DNA of 38,853 nt, from NCBI GenBank assembly GCA_964445105.1, contig CAYUJS010000016.1, forward strand, positions 1 to 38,853. The letters run 5' to 3'. A program made the position numbers and the translations under genes. Shown one piece after another: positions 31,692-38,853 of the stretch. Each line of letters begins with the position of its first letter. Position 1 is the first letter of the stretch. The notes under the pieces were generated by a model. The model saw only the letters and a program-made list of their open reading frames with translations, made no database searches and was not told the DNA's origin. Origin of the DNA: CAWBNS01 sp964445105. GTDB taxonomy: Bacteria; Chlamydiota; Chlamydiia; Chlamydiales; JAJFMA01.

Positions 31692-33470
31692 TTAGTATTT
31701 GATTACCTGACTCTTCTTCGCCGACTCGATTGTTTGCTCAATCGCACTGTACGCTTGATGATAGCGCTCGCTCTTGAAGGGCAAGAAGTTCATATTTTTT
31801 AGCGCATTTTGCAGGCTCAGAAAAAATTCACGCGCGTGGTCGTGCGCGTCAAAAGCAAAGCGCGTGTCAAAAATACGATTGATCAATTTAAACAGTTCAA
31901 CCTGTCTATCCAAAGGACAATAGGCGTCCTCTACGTCAAACGCATTCTGCTGTAGGTAGGAAAAATCGTAGAGCTCTGCTTTAAGGTAAACCAGCATGTC
32001 TTCGATGGCCGTGCCCTCTTCGCCCACAACTTCCATGCGCTTGCCAATTTCGTCGCCCTGTTTTAAAAAGCGCTGCGCTTTTTGGACGATCTCACCCCAG
32101 CCCGGCAGCTTGTGATCGAGCTCGCCACCCACCTGCTCTACATACTTTGACCAGGACAACAGCGGATCAATTGAGGGGTAGCGCCTTGAATCAGAGCGCT
32201 CTCTGGAAAGGCCGAGAAAGGCGCCGACCACAGATAGCGTAGACTGCGTCACCGGCTCTTCAAAGTTGCCTCCAGCAGGAGATACAGCTCCGCAGATCGT
32301 GATCGATCCTTTGCTGCCGTCCTGCAGTTGGAACACGCCCGACCGCTCATAAAATTCTGCAATACGCGAGGCTAGATAAGCGGGGAACGCCTCTTCGCCA
32401 GGAATCTCTTCGAGCCGCCCGGACATCTCTCGCAAAGCTTGTGCCCAACGCGAAGTCGAATCGGCTAGTAAAAGCACGTCTAGACCCATCTGACGGTAGT
32501 ATTCAGCAATCGTCACGCCCATGTAAATAGAGGATTCACGCGCCGCAACAGGCATCGACGAGGTATTGCAGATGATAATCGTACGCGTCATCAAGGTTTC
32601 TTGCGTGTGCGGATCAATCAGGTGGGGAAACTCGCGTAAGATCTCCACGACCTCACCAGCACGCTCTCCACAAGCCACTACAACTACGATATCAACCGCT
32701 GAATATTTGGACAGGTGATGCTGCAGCACCGTTTTACCTGCTCCGAAAGGTCCAGGCGTACAAAAAGTCCCGCCCTTCATGACAGGGAACTGCGTGTCAA
32801 CGATCCTGCACCCTGTCGTCATCATGTTGGTAGGCTTAACCTTAACTCCGGCAGCCAGACCCTTTTTCACAGGCCACTTCTGTACCATGGTGAACTGGTG
32901 CTCACGTCCTTGGGCATCCTTAGCTTTGGCAACGACCGTATCGACGTTATATGAGCCCCCTGGGATGATCCAGGTCAGCGTGTAGGTGTCGTAGAAATTG
33001 AAGGGGACCATGATCCGATGACGAAAACGGCCCTCATGCGTAGAGCCAAGCGTGTCTCCACGCTTTAACACATCACCTACTTTAGCCTGCGGCTCAAACT
33101 CCCATTTTTTTTTGCGGTTGATCGGGGGAAGGTAAACACCGCGAGGCAAGTAGTAACCAGAATTTTCCGCCACATCCTCCAGAGGATTTTGCAGGCCGTC
33201 ATAAATGGAAGAAAGCAGCCCAGGTCCGAGCTCCGCCTCAAGCAGATCACCGGTAAAACGCACTTTTGTACCCAATTGGATGCCGCGTGTATCTTCGTAT
33301 ACCTGAATCTTCGCTACGTCGCCATTGATCTCAATCACTTCCGATTTAAGCAAGACCCCATCCAGATCCACCATGGCTACTTCACCCTGTCGAATATCAC
33401 CCTGAAAACGTACCTCAAGTAAATTTCCAAAAGCTTTTTGCACAGATCCGGTGGTTGTTGTTAAACTCAT
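31692..33470 (-). CDS. atpA: V-type ATP synthase subunit A (catalytic)
   Basis: Subunit A hydrolyses or makes ATP. The 592-aa protein contains the non-homologous region typical of A subunits and the P-loop GPFGAGKTVLQHHL (about 238-251). VVVACGERAGEVVEILREFP, VLLLADSTSRWAQALREMSGRLEEIPGEEAFP and the SRIAEFYERSGVFQ block follow, all diagnostic for V/A-type catalytic subunits. AAGGA stands seven bases before the ATG. The start overlaps the preceding gene's stop by four bases (ATGA). Chlamydiae carry V-type ATPase; direction of use in energy metabolism is not determined by sequence. Confidence 0.96.
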   Translation of the reverse strand: MSLTTTTGSVQKAFGNLLEVRFQGDIRQGEVAMVDLDGVLLKSEVIEINGDVAKIQVYEDTRGIQLGTKVRFTGDLLEAELGPGLLSSIYDGLQNPLEDVAENSGYYLPRGVYLPPINRKKKWEFEPQAKVGDVLKRGDTLGSTHEGRFRHRIMVPFNFYDTYTLTWIIPGGSYNVDTVVAKAKDAQGREHQFTMVQKWPVKKGLAAGVKVKPTNMMTTGCRIVDTQFPVMKGGTFCTPGPFGAGKTVLQHHLSKYSAVDIVVVVACGERAGEVVEILREFPHLIDPHTQETLMTRTIIICNTSSMPVAARESSIYMGVTIAEYYRQMGLDVLLLADSTSRWAQALREMSGRLEEIPGEEAFPAYLASRIAEFYERSGVFQLQDGSKGSITICGAVSPAGGNFEEPVTQSTLSVVGAFLGLSRERSDSRRYPSIDPLLSWSKYVEQVGGELDHKLPGWGEIVQKAQRFLKQGDEIGKRMEVVGEEGTAIEDMLVYLKAELYDFSYLQQNAFDVEDAYCPLDRQVELFKLINRIFDTRFAFDAHDHAREFFLSLQNALKNMNFLPFKSERYHQAYSAIEQTIESAKKSQVIKY

Positions 33471-34246
33471 GTCGCGTCCTTGATTATGCTATCTACAATA
33501 ATTTGTCCCTTCTGCTGGTCGAGCTCCAGCCACTTTTCCACCAAAACCAGCTGTACCACGTAGGCGAGAATGTAATCGATTGACATCGTATGCGCTCCCA
33601 CCAGTTCTTCAACGCGGTTAAAGCGGTACTGACACAGGGCTTGGTGTAAGCCCAGTGGGTCGTCTCGGTACACCTCAAAAATACGTTTGAGATCGCTATA
33701 TTCAACGGGCGGCTCGAAATAATCCGCGTCGCGAAAAGCCATGATCTGGCCCACTAATTCTTCTTCAGGGTCCTCAAACTGCAATTCTCGAGATATGTCG
33801 CGCTTCAATCGTTTGGCCCGAAAACCGGTGGATACAAGCTTCAGTTCTCGCTCCATGCGCAAGTAGTCCAGCAAAAAACCACTGGTATTTTTCATTTCTT
33901 CGAAAAAATAATTGCGCTCGAGCTCAGGAAAGTACTTGAGCTGCTCTTCCTTCGTCTCGTATTTTTGCAAAAAACCAGAAACGTAATCAGGCAGATCCAA
34001 ACCGGTTATAATTGCCTCTTCCAACTGGTTTTCGTCATAGTTACCGTGTAGGTCTAGCGGCTGGCCCAGCCAAAGAGCACGCAAATTTTGGATGCCGTAA
34101 TAGCGGCGCAAAATCTTCACTTTCTTCAGATCTGCGGATGAAAGGTTTTGCTGCAGGAAAAATTCCAGCTCCTTAAAGGACATTTCCGGAGCGTCTCCAA
34201 TACGCAATGGAGAAAGCAGGGTAGCTAAAAACGGATAACCAAACAT
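33467..34246 (-). CDS. DUF2764-type protein of the V-ATPase operon
   Basis: The 259-aa protein lies between E and A subunits, where chlamydial V-ATPase operons carry a DUF2764 gene. Features seen are a start MFGYPFLATLLSPLRIGDAPEMS, a highly helical acidic middle (DYVSGFLQKYETKEEQLKYFPELERNYFFEE) and a C-terminal AYVVQLVLVEKWLELDQQKG. This pattern has some likeness to C/d-type subunits that link rotor and stator. Since no separate C gene is visible, it may fill that role, but this is inference from position. It is 2 bp from atpE and overlaps atpA by 4 bp. Confidence 0.82.
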   Translation of the reverse strand: MFGYPFLATLLSPLRIGDAPEMSFKELEFFLQQNLSSADLKKVKILRRYYGIQNLRALWLGQPLDLHGNYDENQLEEAIITGLDLPDYVSGFLQKYETKEEQLKYFPELERNYFFEEMKNTSGFLLDYLRMERELKLVSTGFRAKRLKRDISRELQFEDPEEELVGQIMAFRDADYFEPPVEYSDLKRIFEVYRDDPLGLHQALCQYRFNRVEELVGAHTMSIDYILAYVVQLVLVEKWLELDQQKGQIIVDSIIKDAT

Positions 34247-34248
34247 AA

Positions 34249-34875
34249 TTATGCTTTGAAAAAAAACTGTCGAAAATCATCACGCAAGTAACGTGTAAGC
34301 AGTTCAACCAGTGCCTGGCTGCTTATGTCGATGGTCATTTTTTTACTCAGCAGCTTTACCTGCGCTCCCCCTGCAAAATCTCCGACTTTCACAGCATGAT
34401 CCTTAAGCTTAGTCAGGATCTCTTTACCCAAAAGGGCATTTATTTGATCCGCAGAGACAGTCCTGGGGATAAGCGCGTGTAGGTCCGTTTCAAGACCCTC
34501 GCTCTCCAACGATGTTACGATCGCTCGAATCAATTTGGCGACTACATCGGGGTCCACCATGCGCTTGTCTACTGTCTCTACCAGCTCTGGCTGAAACAGT
34601 TGCTGCTCGATCGATTGACGGAGGGCCTCTAAAGCTTGCTTAGAAGCCTGTTCTAGGGAGGATTTATAAACCTGGCGCTCTTTTTCAATTTGCGCGCGCG
34701 CGGCAGCTAAAAGAACATTAGCCTCATCTTGCGCCTGCTTTAAAATGCGGCTGCGCTGTTCTTCTGCCTCCGCAACGATGAGTTTCGCTTCGCCTTGAGC
34801 AGGCTCAAGCGTCTCTCGACGCAATACATCGCAGATTTCCCTAATTTTATCCTTACCTTTCTCCAGCGTCTTCAT
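34249..34875 (-). CDS. atpE: V-type ATP synthase subunit E
   Basis: Subunit E forms the peripheral stalk. The 208-aa protein has the typical amphipathic, Glu/Ala/Gln-rich N-terminal helix (about 1-85, AEAEEQRSRILKQAQDEANVLLAAARAQIEKE). A C-terminal globular domain (about 95-208) is rich in hydrophobic beta strands. It is the first gene of the operon, preceded by GAGGG five bases before ATG 34875 and by a promoter candidate at 34902-34931. The call rests on the shape and its position, as family motifs are weak. Confidence 0.88.
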   Translation of the reverse strand: MKTLEKGKDKIREICDVLRRETLEPAQGEAKLIVAEAEEQRSRILKQAQDEANVLLAAARAQIEKERQVYKSSLEQASKQALEALRQSIEQQLFQPELVETVDKRMVDPDVVAKLIRAIVTSLESEGLETDLHALIPRTVSADQINALLGKEILTKLKDHAVKVGDFAGGAQVKLLSKKMTIDISSQALVELLTRYLRDDFRQFFFKA

Positions 34876-34901
34876 ACAACCCTCGATTATTTACTGTCCT
34901 C

Positions 34902-34931
34902 CTTATAGTCGAAAAAGCCTTTCTCTCTCAA
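34902..34931 (-). promoter_or_regulatory. Promoter candidate for the V-ATPase-fumC operon
   Basis: On the minus strand TTGAGA (34926-34931) and TATAAG (34902-34907) are separated by 18 bases, giving a good match to a sigma-70/66 promoter. It lies 27-56 bp upstream of the atpE ATG. Confidence 0.55.
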
Positions 34932-35122
34932 CAAGGATTCAGAGCAACAACAGACAAAATGAGCCTACAAAGAGCTCAGCTTTTATGCACAACGTGTCCC
35001 ACAACTAGCAGCGGAAACGATTTTTTCAAAAACAAAGCCGCGTATCTTTATGTGCACCTAAAGCGACAACTAGGTATTGGCCCGACTCGATTGCAATTCA
35101 AGCTGTACTAACCTTAAGCTGT

Positions 35123-35907
35123 TAAGCCAACATTGTCATCTCCTGCTCTGATCCAGTTCGCAAATAGATTGCAAAAATAGCCCTTCAAGAACTTATTCAA
35201 GATGGCCGCATCCATCCCACACGCATTGAAAAAGCCAAACAAGAGATGGAGCGCCGCATCAAAAAATGACGAAGATGCCGCTTTTCATTTGGGTGCAGTC
35301 TTCATCCCGAGCTCATTATTCTGTTAGATAAGCTCAAATTTCGCTTCAGCTTTGGACAAAATGTCCTCGATCGCTCTCTCGAAATTTCTAATCTGATGGG
35401 CATGATGGCCACAGAGCTGCACTTGGGCGAGCAGCTCGCCCGTCGCATCGGCCTTCTATGCGATGTGGGCAAAGCTGTCAGCCATGATATAGAAAGTCCT
35501 CACGTCATTGCAGGACATGATCTCTCTTAAATGAGGCGAAAGCATAGTTTTAGCCAATGGCATCGGTGCGCGCCACTATGCAATGGAACCAAGCATCGTG
35601 GAAGCCATGCTCTGCATCAGCGCCGATTTCGCGCCCAGGTTTGCGCATCGAAACTCTTGGCGAGTATATGAAGCGGTTAAAACGATCAGAAGAAATTATC
35701 CACAGCCTTTCAGGCATTGATCGTGCCTTTGCCATCCAAGCCGGGCGTGAAGTGCAAATTACCGTTCTTCCCAACATCGTCGATGATGATCAACTCTTGA
35801 ACCTTGCGCGTGACATCGCTCAGTGCATCGAAAAAGAGCTCTCCCATCCAGGCAGAATCAAAGCCACTCTCCTCCGGAAAAAGCAAGTTGTGGAATGCAC
35901 TATTTAA
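35123..35907 (+). pseudogene. rny: Decayed RNase Y gene
   Basis: Successive reading frames spell an RNase Y. ISCSDPVRK-stop-IAKIALQELIQDGRIHP then RIEKAKQEMERR are followed by LHPELIILLDKLKFR, FGQNVLDRSLEISNLMGMM and LLCDVGKAVSHDIESPHV. Then, in a shifted frame, GESIVLANGIGARHYAMEPS, and finally LRIETLGEYMKRLKRSEEI, IDRAFAIQAGREVQI and DDDQLLNLARDIAQ to the natural end. At least two in-frame stops (TAG 35164-35166, TGA near 35266) and several shifts interrupt it. The HD-domain HD in LLHDIGKA has become C-D and AHHGD is ARHYA, so catalysis is lost as well. Weak matches to the KH-side region may extend upstream to about 34980. The last part (35557-35907) is still open and in frame. Confidence 0.82.
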
Positions 35908-36308
35908 CCCAATTAGATGGCAGTTGAGCGTTTAAGCCAGGCGTGAGCATGGCGTAATGGAAAAAGTTCAGAAACAACCTGGAATTTGGGTTAATTTTGC
36001 CCATTGCGCTGTCAAAATCCTATCTCTTCAAATGAGAGAGGCAGCGCCGACCAAATACTGGCTCGACCTCCCCGTCCGTGAATGAAAATCCGCTGAATAT
36101 GAACACCAATTCTCATCACGAAAGCGAACCACTGTGCTGACAGGCTGTTGCAAAGCGCCCAATATGGGCTCGGGTTTAAGGGTTCACAACGGACTCAGAA
36201 GGAGCGCACCTTTCGCTTCTAACCAAGGCGTCGATGCGGGGCGCGGGTGCAAGCCAAACGCTCTCAAAATTCATCTAAAGCCCGCTGGAATCCGTGAAGG
36301 GTTGCGTT
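35908..36308. other. Degraded region, no gene recognised
   Basis: Short open stretches look protein-like, for example MEKVQKQPGIWVNFAHCAV (about 35957-36013), continuing to REAAPTKYWLDLP, but they stop soon and no family is clear. It is probably more decayed coding sequence. Confidence 0.4.
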
Positions 36309-36681
36309 CTATACAACTTCATCATGCTGATCCAATCGCTCTGTCGGTGATTTCAGCTCTGTCTGTGGTTTGTTTTTGTTGACAAGCACTTTGTAGCCTA
36401 TAGCCGCACAGAACACAGCTACGCAACAAAGCGGGGTAGACATTATGCCTGCACCTATTTACTACCGCGGTCACGTGCTCCGCGTTTTGTTGGCCACCAC
36501 TGCCAATTACAGGAGCGTTAGCAGCAATGATTACTACTCCCGACACCAGAAAGTACAAGGCGCAATAGGCCAGTTGGCACGCAGTGCTGGAGCGCCTGAC
36601 CGGCGGCGATGGCAGAAGCCGACTTTTTTCCTTCAGCTCCACTGGCACTAAAAGATAATCTTGTCTATTTATGTGGTTCAT
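36309..36681 (-). pseudogene. Frameshifted Inc-like two-hairpin membrane protein
   Basis: From ATG 36681 the minus strand reads MNHINRQDYLLVPVELKEKS and then a hydrophobic segment CALYFLVSGVVIIAANAPVI. The next hydrophobic segment, GAGIMSTPLCCVAVFCAAIG, followed by YKVLVNKNKPQTEL, lies in another frame. That frame ends at a stop at 36309-36311. Joined, they give two closely spaced transmembrane helices with a charged tail, the bilobed layout of chlamydial inclusion membrane proteins. The shift lies between about 36500 and 36450. No ribosome site is evident, and the ATG is embedded in an inverted repeat (36675-36704). The Inc assignment is by shape only. Confidence 0.5.
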
Positions 36682-36704
36682 GGGGAGAATTGGGGGCGAG
36701 GGCC
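36675..36704 (+). repeat. Inverted repeat, left arm
   Basis: GGTTCATGGGGAGAATTGGG followed by GGCGAGGGCC matches the reverse complement of 37174-37204 with about four differences in 30-31 bases. The arms enclose about 470 bp. Confidence 0.75.
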
Positions 36705-37173
36705 AACGAAAAAAATGTACATTCAAGGAAATAGGCAGCGGCTCTTGAAATAAAAAGCGGACATATAGAGTCTCGTATTAGCAAAAAAAGAGGAGGCCCT
36801 GTATGTCCGCAAAGATCTTTCATACCTATCTAAAGGGTCTCAAAGGCTTATGCGTCTGTGTGACCGGAGGCATGCTGCACCCCCATGCTTTTTGCTGGGG
36901 GCAGAGTCGCCCAGGCAGCCGAGAGGCTTTGCCATGGACCTGCGCTCCACCCCTATCGGCGCTTATGTGCCTCAAGCGGCGCTTTATACTCCGAGAGCAA
37001 GACGGCTTCTTCATGTGTTAGCCATCGCCATGAGCCCCTTATAAAGATATTGATCATTGGATTTGATAGCACGGAATGTATCAGTGACGATTTGCTGTAG
37101 CAGCCAATTAGCTCAAGACCTCTAGAGATCTAAAACAGGACCGCTTGAGATGCTTTACGGGTGAGTCACCTGC
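36705..37173. other. Segment enclosed by the inverted repeat
   Basis: It contains one small frame with an excellent ribosome site (36803-37021, listed separately), a loose promoter-like TTGAAA at 36745, and otherwise nothing recognisable. The segment plus arms is about 530 bp. Confidence 0.45.
36803..37021 (+). CDS. Possible small protein with strong ribosome site
   Basis: AGGAGG lies six bases before ATG 36803. The 72-aa product begins MSAKIFHTYLKGLKGLCVCV and is Cys- and Pro-rich afterwards, with no family I know. The other two forward frames are also open for 60 or more codons here, so a frameshifted longer gene is possible. The reading frame is uncertain. Confidence 0.3.
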   Translation: MSAKIFHTYLKGLKGLCVCVTGGMLHPHAFCWGQSRPGSREALPWTCAPPLSALMCLKRRFILREQDGFFMC

Positions 37174-37204
37174 GGCCCCCCGCCCCCAATTCTTCCGATG
37201 AACC
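37174..37204 (-). repeat. Inverted repeat, right arm
   Basis: On the minus strand this reads GGTTCATCGGAAGAATTGGG followed by GGCGGGGGGCC, the partner of 36675-36704. Copy 1 of the 114-bp duplication (37209-37322) begins four bases outside this arm. Confidence 0.75.
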
Positions 37205-37208
37205 CCTT

Positions 37209-37322
37209 AATTTGAGCATCTTCTTTGGGGGAAGCTTTCAAAATGGACTTGATCGTTGGTACCGCTGGCGCGATTACCTCGTGATAAGCTAAAGCCCCCG
37301 CCACGCTTTCAACGATCTCATC
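37209..37322 (-). repeat. 114-bp duplication, copy 1 (gene fragment)
   Basis: This matches 37616-37729 at 110 of 114 positions, with only transitions. It encodes DEIVESVAGALAYHEVIAPA onward, the middle of the neighbouring hypothetical gene, here within a rearranged frame (37155-37382) that lacks the rest of the protein. Confidence 0.85.
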
Positions 37323-37378
37323 AAGTCTGAGCAAGAGAGGAGGATTACGCCACTCGCCCGCCCCCGTAATGGATAAAG

Positions 37379-37936
37379 TCAACTGAATAGGGGGCAGAAA
37401 CGATGGAGTAGGTTCGCGAAGCTAAAGCTGGTCTCGGTGGCGGCTTTAGGAGCCGAATTGACCTCTCTGAAAAAGGGAGCTAGCGCCTCTTTGACGTAAG
37501 GTTCTAGGCGTTTCCCCATCTGCTCTTCGAGCGGCTCAAGCCTGTATCTGTGAGTAAGGCTAGTCCTTAACTTTAAGTAGACCGACATGTGCGGTACTTT
37601 CTCCAGATAAGCCTCAATTTGAGCATCTTCTTTGGGGGAGGCTTTCAAAATGGACTTGATCGCTGGTACCGCTGGCGCGATCACCTCGTGATAAGCTAAA
37701 GCTCCCGCCACGCTTTCAACGATCTCATCCTCAGTGCAGTTTAGTTCTCTCTGTTGTAAGGCAAGGTCTCTATGGTGATCCAGAGCGTCCCTTGCGATAG
37801 TGCGAATTTCTTCGATGCTATAATTATTGATTTGGTCAGATATCCTCTGAAGAATTGGCTCGACGCGGTTGTGAAGCCGCTCCAAAAAATCTCTGTCGCT
37901 AAGGGCAGCCGGTTTAGAGGCAAGTGAGATGTCCAT
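37379..37936 (-). CDS. Hypothetical 185-aa protein
   Basis: I know no family. From ATG 37936 (AAGGAG seven bases upstream) the protein begins MDISLASKPAALSDRDFLER and is largely helical and charged, with no membrane segment. Its middle (about 70-107, TEDEIVESVAGALAYHEVIA) is duplicated as a fragment at 37209-37322. A His/Tyr-rich patch and HRYRLEPLEEQMGKRLEPYV follow. A longer frame from 38011 lacks a ribosome site. It is the only apparently intact gene in the final 4 kb. Confidence 0.7.
   Translation of the reverse strand: MDISLASKPAALSDRDFLERLHNRVEPILQRISDQINNYSIEEIRTIARDALDHHRDLALQQRELNCTEDEIVESVAGALAYHEVIAPAVPAIKSILKASPKEDAQIEAYLEKVPHMSVYLKLRTSLTHRYRLEPLEEQMGKRLEPYVKEALAPFFREVNSAPKAATETSFSFANLLHRFCPLFS
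37616..37729 (-). repeat. 114-bp duplication, copy 2 (within the hypothetical gene)
   Basis: This is the partner of 37209-37322. Since this copy is inside an intact frame, it is probably the source. Confidence 0.85.
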
Positions 37937-38154
37937 TGTAATCTCCTTAGTTTTGTCGGTTTCATGTTTATTTCTAAATATCTGCAAATTATCTGTTAAA
38001 GATGGTAACATATGAGAAATAAATAAAACAAATATTTTTGGTTCATGGGGTGCAATTCAAACCTGTACTCAGCGTAGCGGAGAAGGTAAGATACTTGTAG
38101 AGCGAGACGCTCCTATCGCCTCGAGACAAAATTTACCTAACTCCTTGACGGAGA

Positions 38155-38781
38155 GTGATTATAAACGAAAATTTGCCCATACAAGGCTTTTCTAACGTTG
38201 AACGCTGTATTATAGATCGTCTCCGGCATAACCCAACCTTGTTAGAGCCTATGTTAGAGATGGCTGAAATCGTAGGCAAAGAGTTCGCCGCGCTAAAGAC
38301 AGGTGACCAGGCAGAAGAGGCTACCTTAGCAGTCATCGAGAAGGCTGGTCATGCTATCCTTCAAGCCTGGGCAAGCCGCCGTGCCGAAGCGGTGACTGCC
38401 GATTATAAACCTGAAAAAGGTGTACGTCCAAACAGAAAAAAAAGTCGCCTAGCAAACAACCCTAGGGCAGATTGTTGTGATTCAATAGTGCTTTCTCCGT
38501 CCAAAATCTCGCACGCAACGTGCTCATCGCATCAGGCATTTTGAAGAACAATCCAATATAAGGCACCGTGGTTGGTCAAAACGCTGTCAGCGTCTCGTCA
38601 CTGACTTTGGGTCTGAGGCGTCTTTTGTCAGAGCGGCTGCGCAAATGAAGGAGCACCATGGGCTGGATATCAATCCAGCCACGGTGGCCAGAATCACCCT
38701 AAAGCAGGCCAAAAGAGCTAAGCAGCTGGTAGAAACAGCTCCTGTTAGCAAGTACACCGGCAAGAACAACACGCCAATCAT
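38155..38781 (+). pseudogene. Decayed transposase (ISKra4-like)
   Basis: The first frame (from GTG 38155) reads LEPMLEMAEIVGKEFAALKT and EKAGHAILQAWASRRAEAVT, ending in a run of eight A. In the next frame the text continues KVA-stop-QTTLGQIVVIQ-stop. It then goes on to RGWSKRCQRLVTDFGSEASF, VRAAAQMKEHHGLDINPATV and ARITLKQAKRAK. The order of a zinc-ribbon-less N-terminal helix block, W-x-T-T-x-G-x-I and C-x-x-x-L-T-D-F-G with EHYGI-like text resembles ISKra4-type transposases. The catalytic core beyond about 38780 is missing. No insertion-sequence ends are identified. Confidence 0.55.
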
Positions 38782-38797
38782 AGTTCCTACATTCCTA

Positions 38798-38817
38798 GGC
38801 CATCGGCCGGCTTTTTT
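38798..38817 (+). terminator. Possible terminator at the right edge
   Basis: GGCC-ATC-GGCC followed by GGCTTTTTT is a short palindrome with a T run. The stem is only four base pairs, so this is weak. Confidence 0.25.
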
Positions 38818-38853
38818 GAATTAGCCCTCAGGCTTGCGCCGCCGCCTAAGGGA

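Noticed and set aside
36134..36382. 82-codon plus-strand frame in the decayed region
   Set aside because: No ribosome site, no motif, and it overlaps the better-supported minus-strand Inc-like text.
36322..36500. C-terminal part of the long minus-strand frame from 36726
   Set aside because: Beyond the first hydrophobic helix its text is ordinary, whereas another frame gives the second helix and a natural end at 36309; the shifted reading is preferred.

Overview
The window looks like the chromosome of an environmental chlamydia (order Chlamydiales, outside the genus Chlamydia). Two conserved blocks point there. One is the run rplY-pth-rpsF-rpsR-rplI-ispE with glgA nearby. The other is a V-type ATP synthase operon in the order E-(DUF2764 protein)-A-B-D-I-K that lacks separate C, F and G subunit genes. 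Other features fit a host-associated lifestyle: a large ankyrin/TPR effector-like protein, a Fic-family protein, a two-hairpin Inc-like membrane protein and many decaying genes. The genus is not determined. One assembly gap (10 N) lies at 22569-22578.

Layout. 111-4279: SpsF-type cytidylyltransferase, a DnaQ-like exonuclease on the opposite strand, then nusB-murB-PHP phosphoesterase as overlapping genes, and a small membrane protein. 4702-7863 (minus): rplY-pth-rpsF-rpsR-rplI-ispE, tightly packed. 7932-8983 (minus): prs preceded by tRNA-Gln. 9640-12216 (plus): glgA and an unrecognised coiled-coil protein. 12587-13154: a decayed hicAB toxin-antitoxin locus. 13423-16151 (minus): two overlapping AgcS-type sodium:amino-acid symporters. 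16198-19824: an unusual island with an unrecognised 446-aa protein, duplicated gene-end fragments on both sides, a winged-helix Fic protein and an array of about seven operator-like sites. 19854-25643 (plus): DAHP synthase, an overlapping small lipoprotein, and a 1408-aa ANK-nucleotidyltransferase-TPR protein. 25940-34875 (minus): the V-ATPase operon with fumC overlapping its last gene. 34876-38853: a gene graveyard with an RNase Y pseudogene, a frameshifted Inc-like gene, a 114-bp duplication, an about 30-bp inverted repeat pair, one intact hypothetical gene and a transposase remnant.

How the parts relate. The ribosomal block, nusB, murB, ispE, prs, fumC and V-ATPase are housekeeping. The accessory biology is concentrated in three places: the hicAB remnant, the Fic island and the right end. 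The most unusual signal is the array upstream of the Fic gene: palindrome-like sites TATGGYRCATTAG in both orientations, spaced about 20-21 bp. It suggests cooperative binding by a regulator, plausibly the Fic protein's own N-terminal winged helix.
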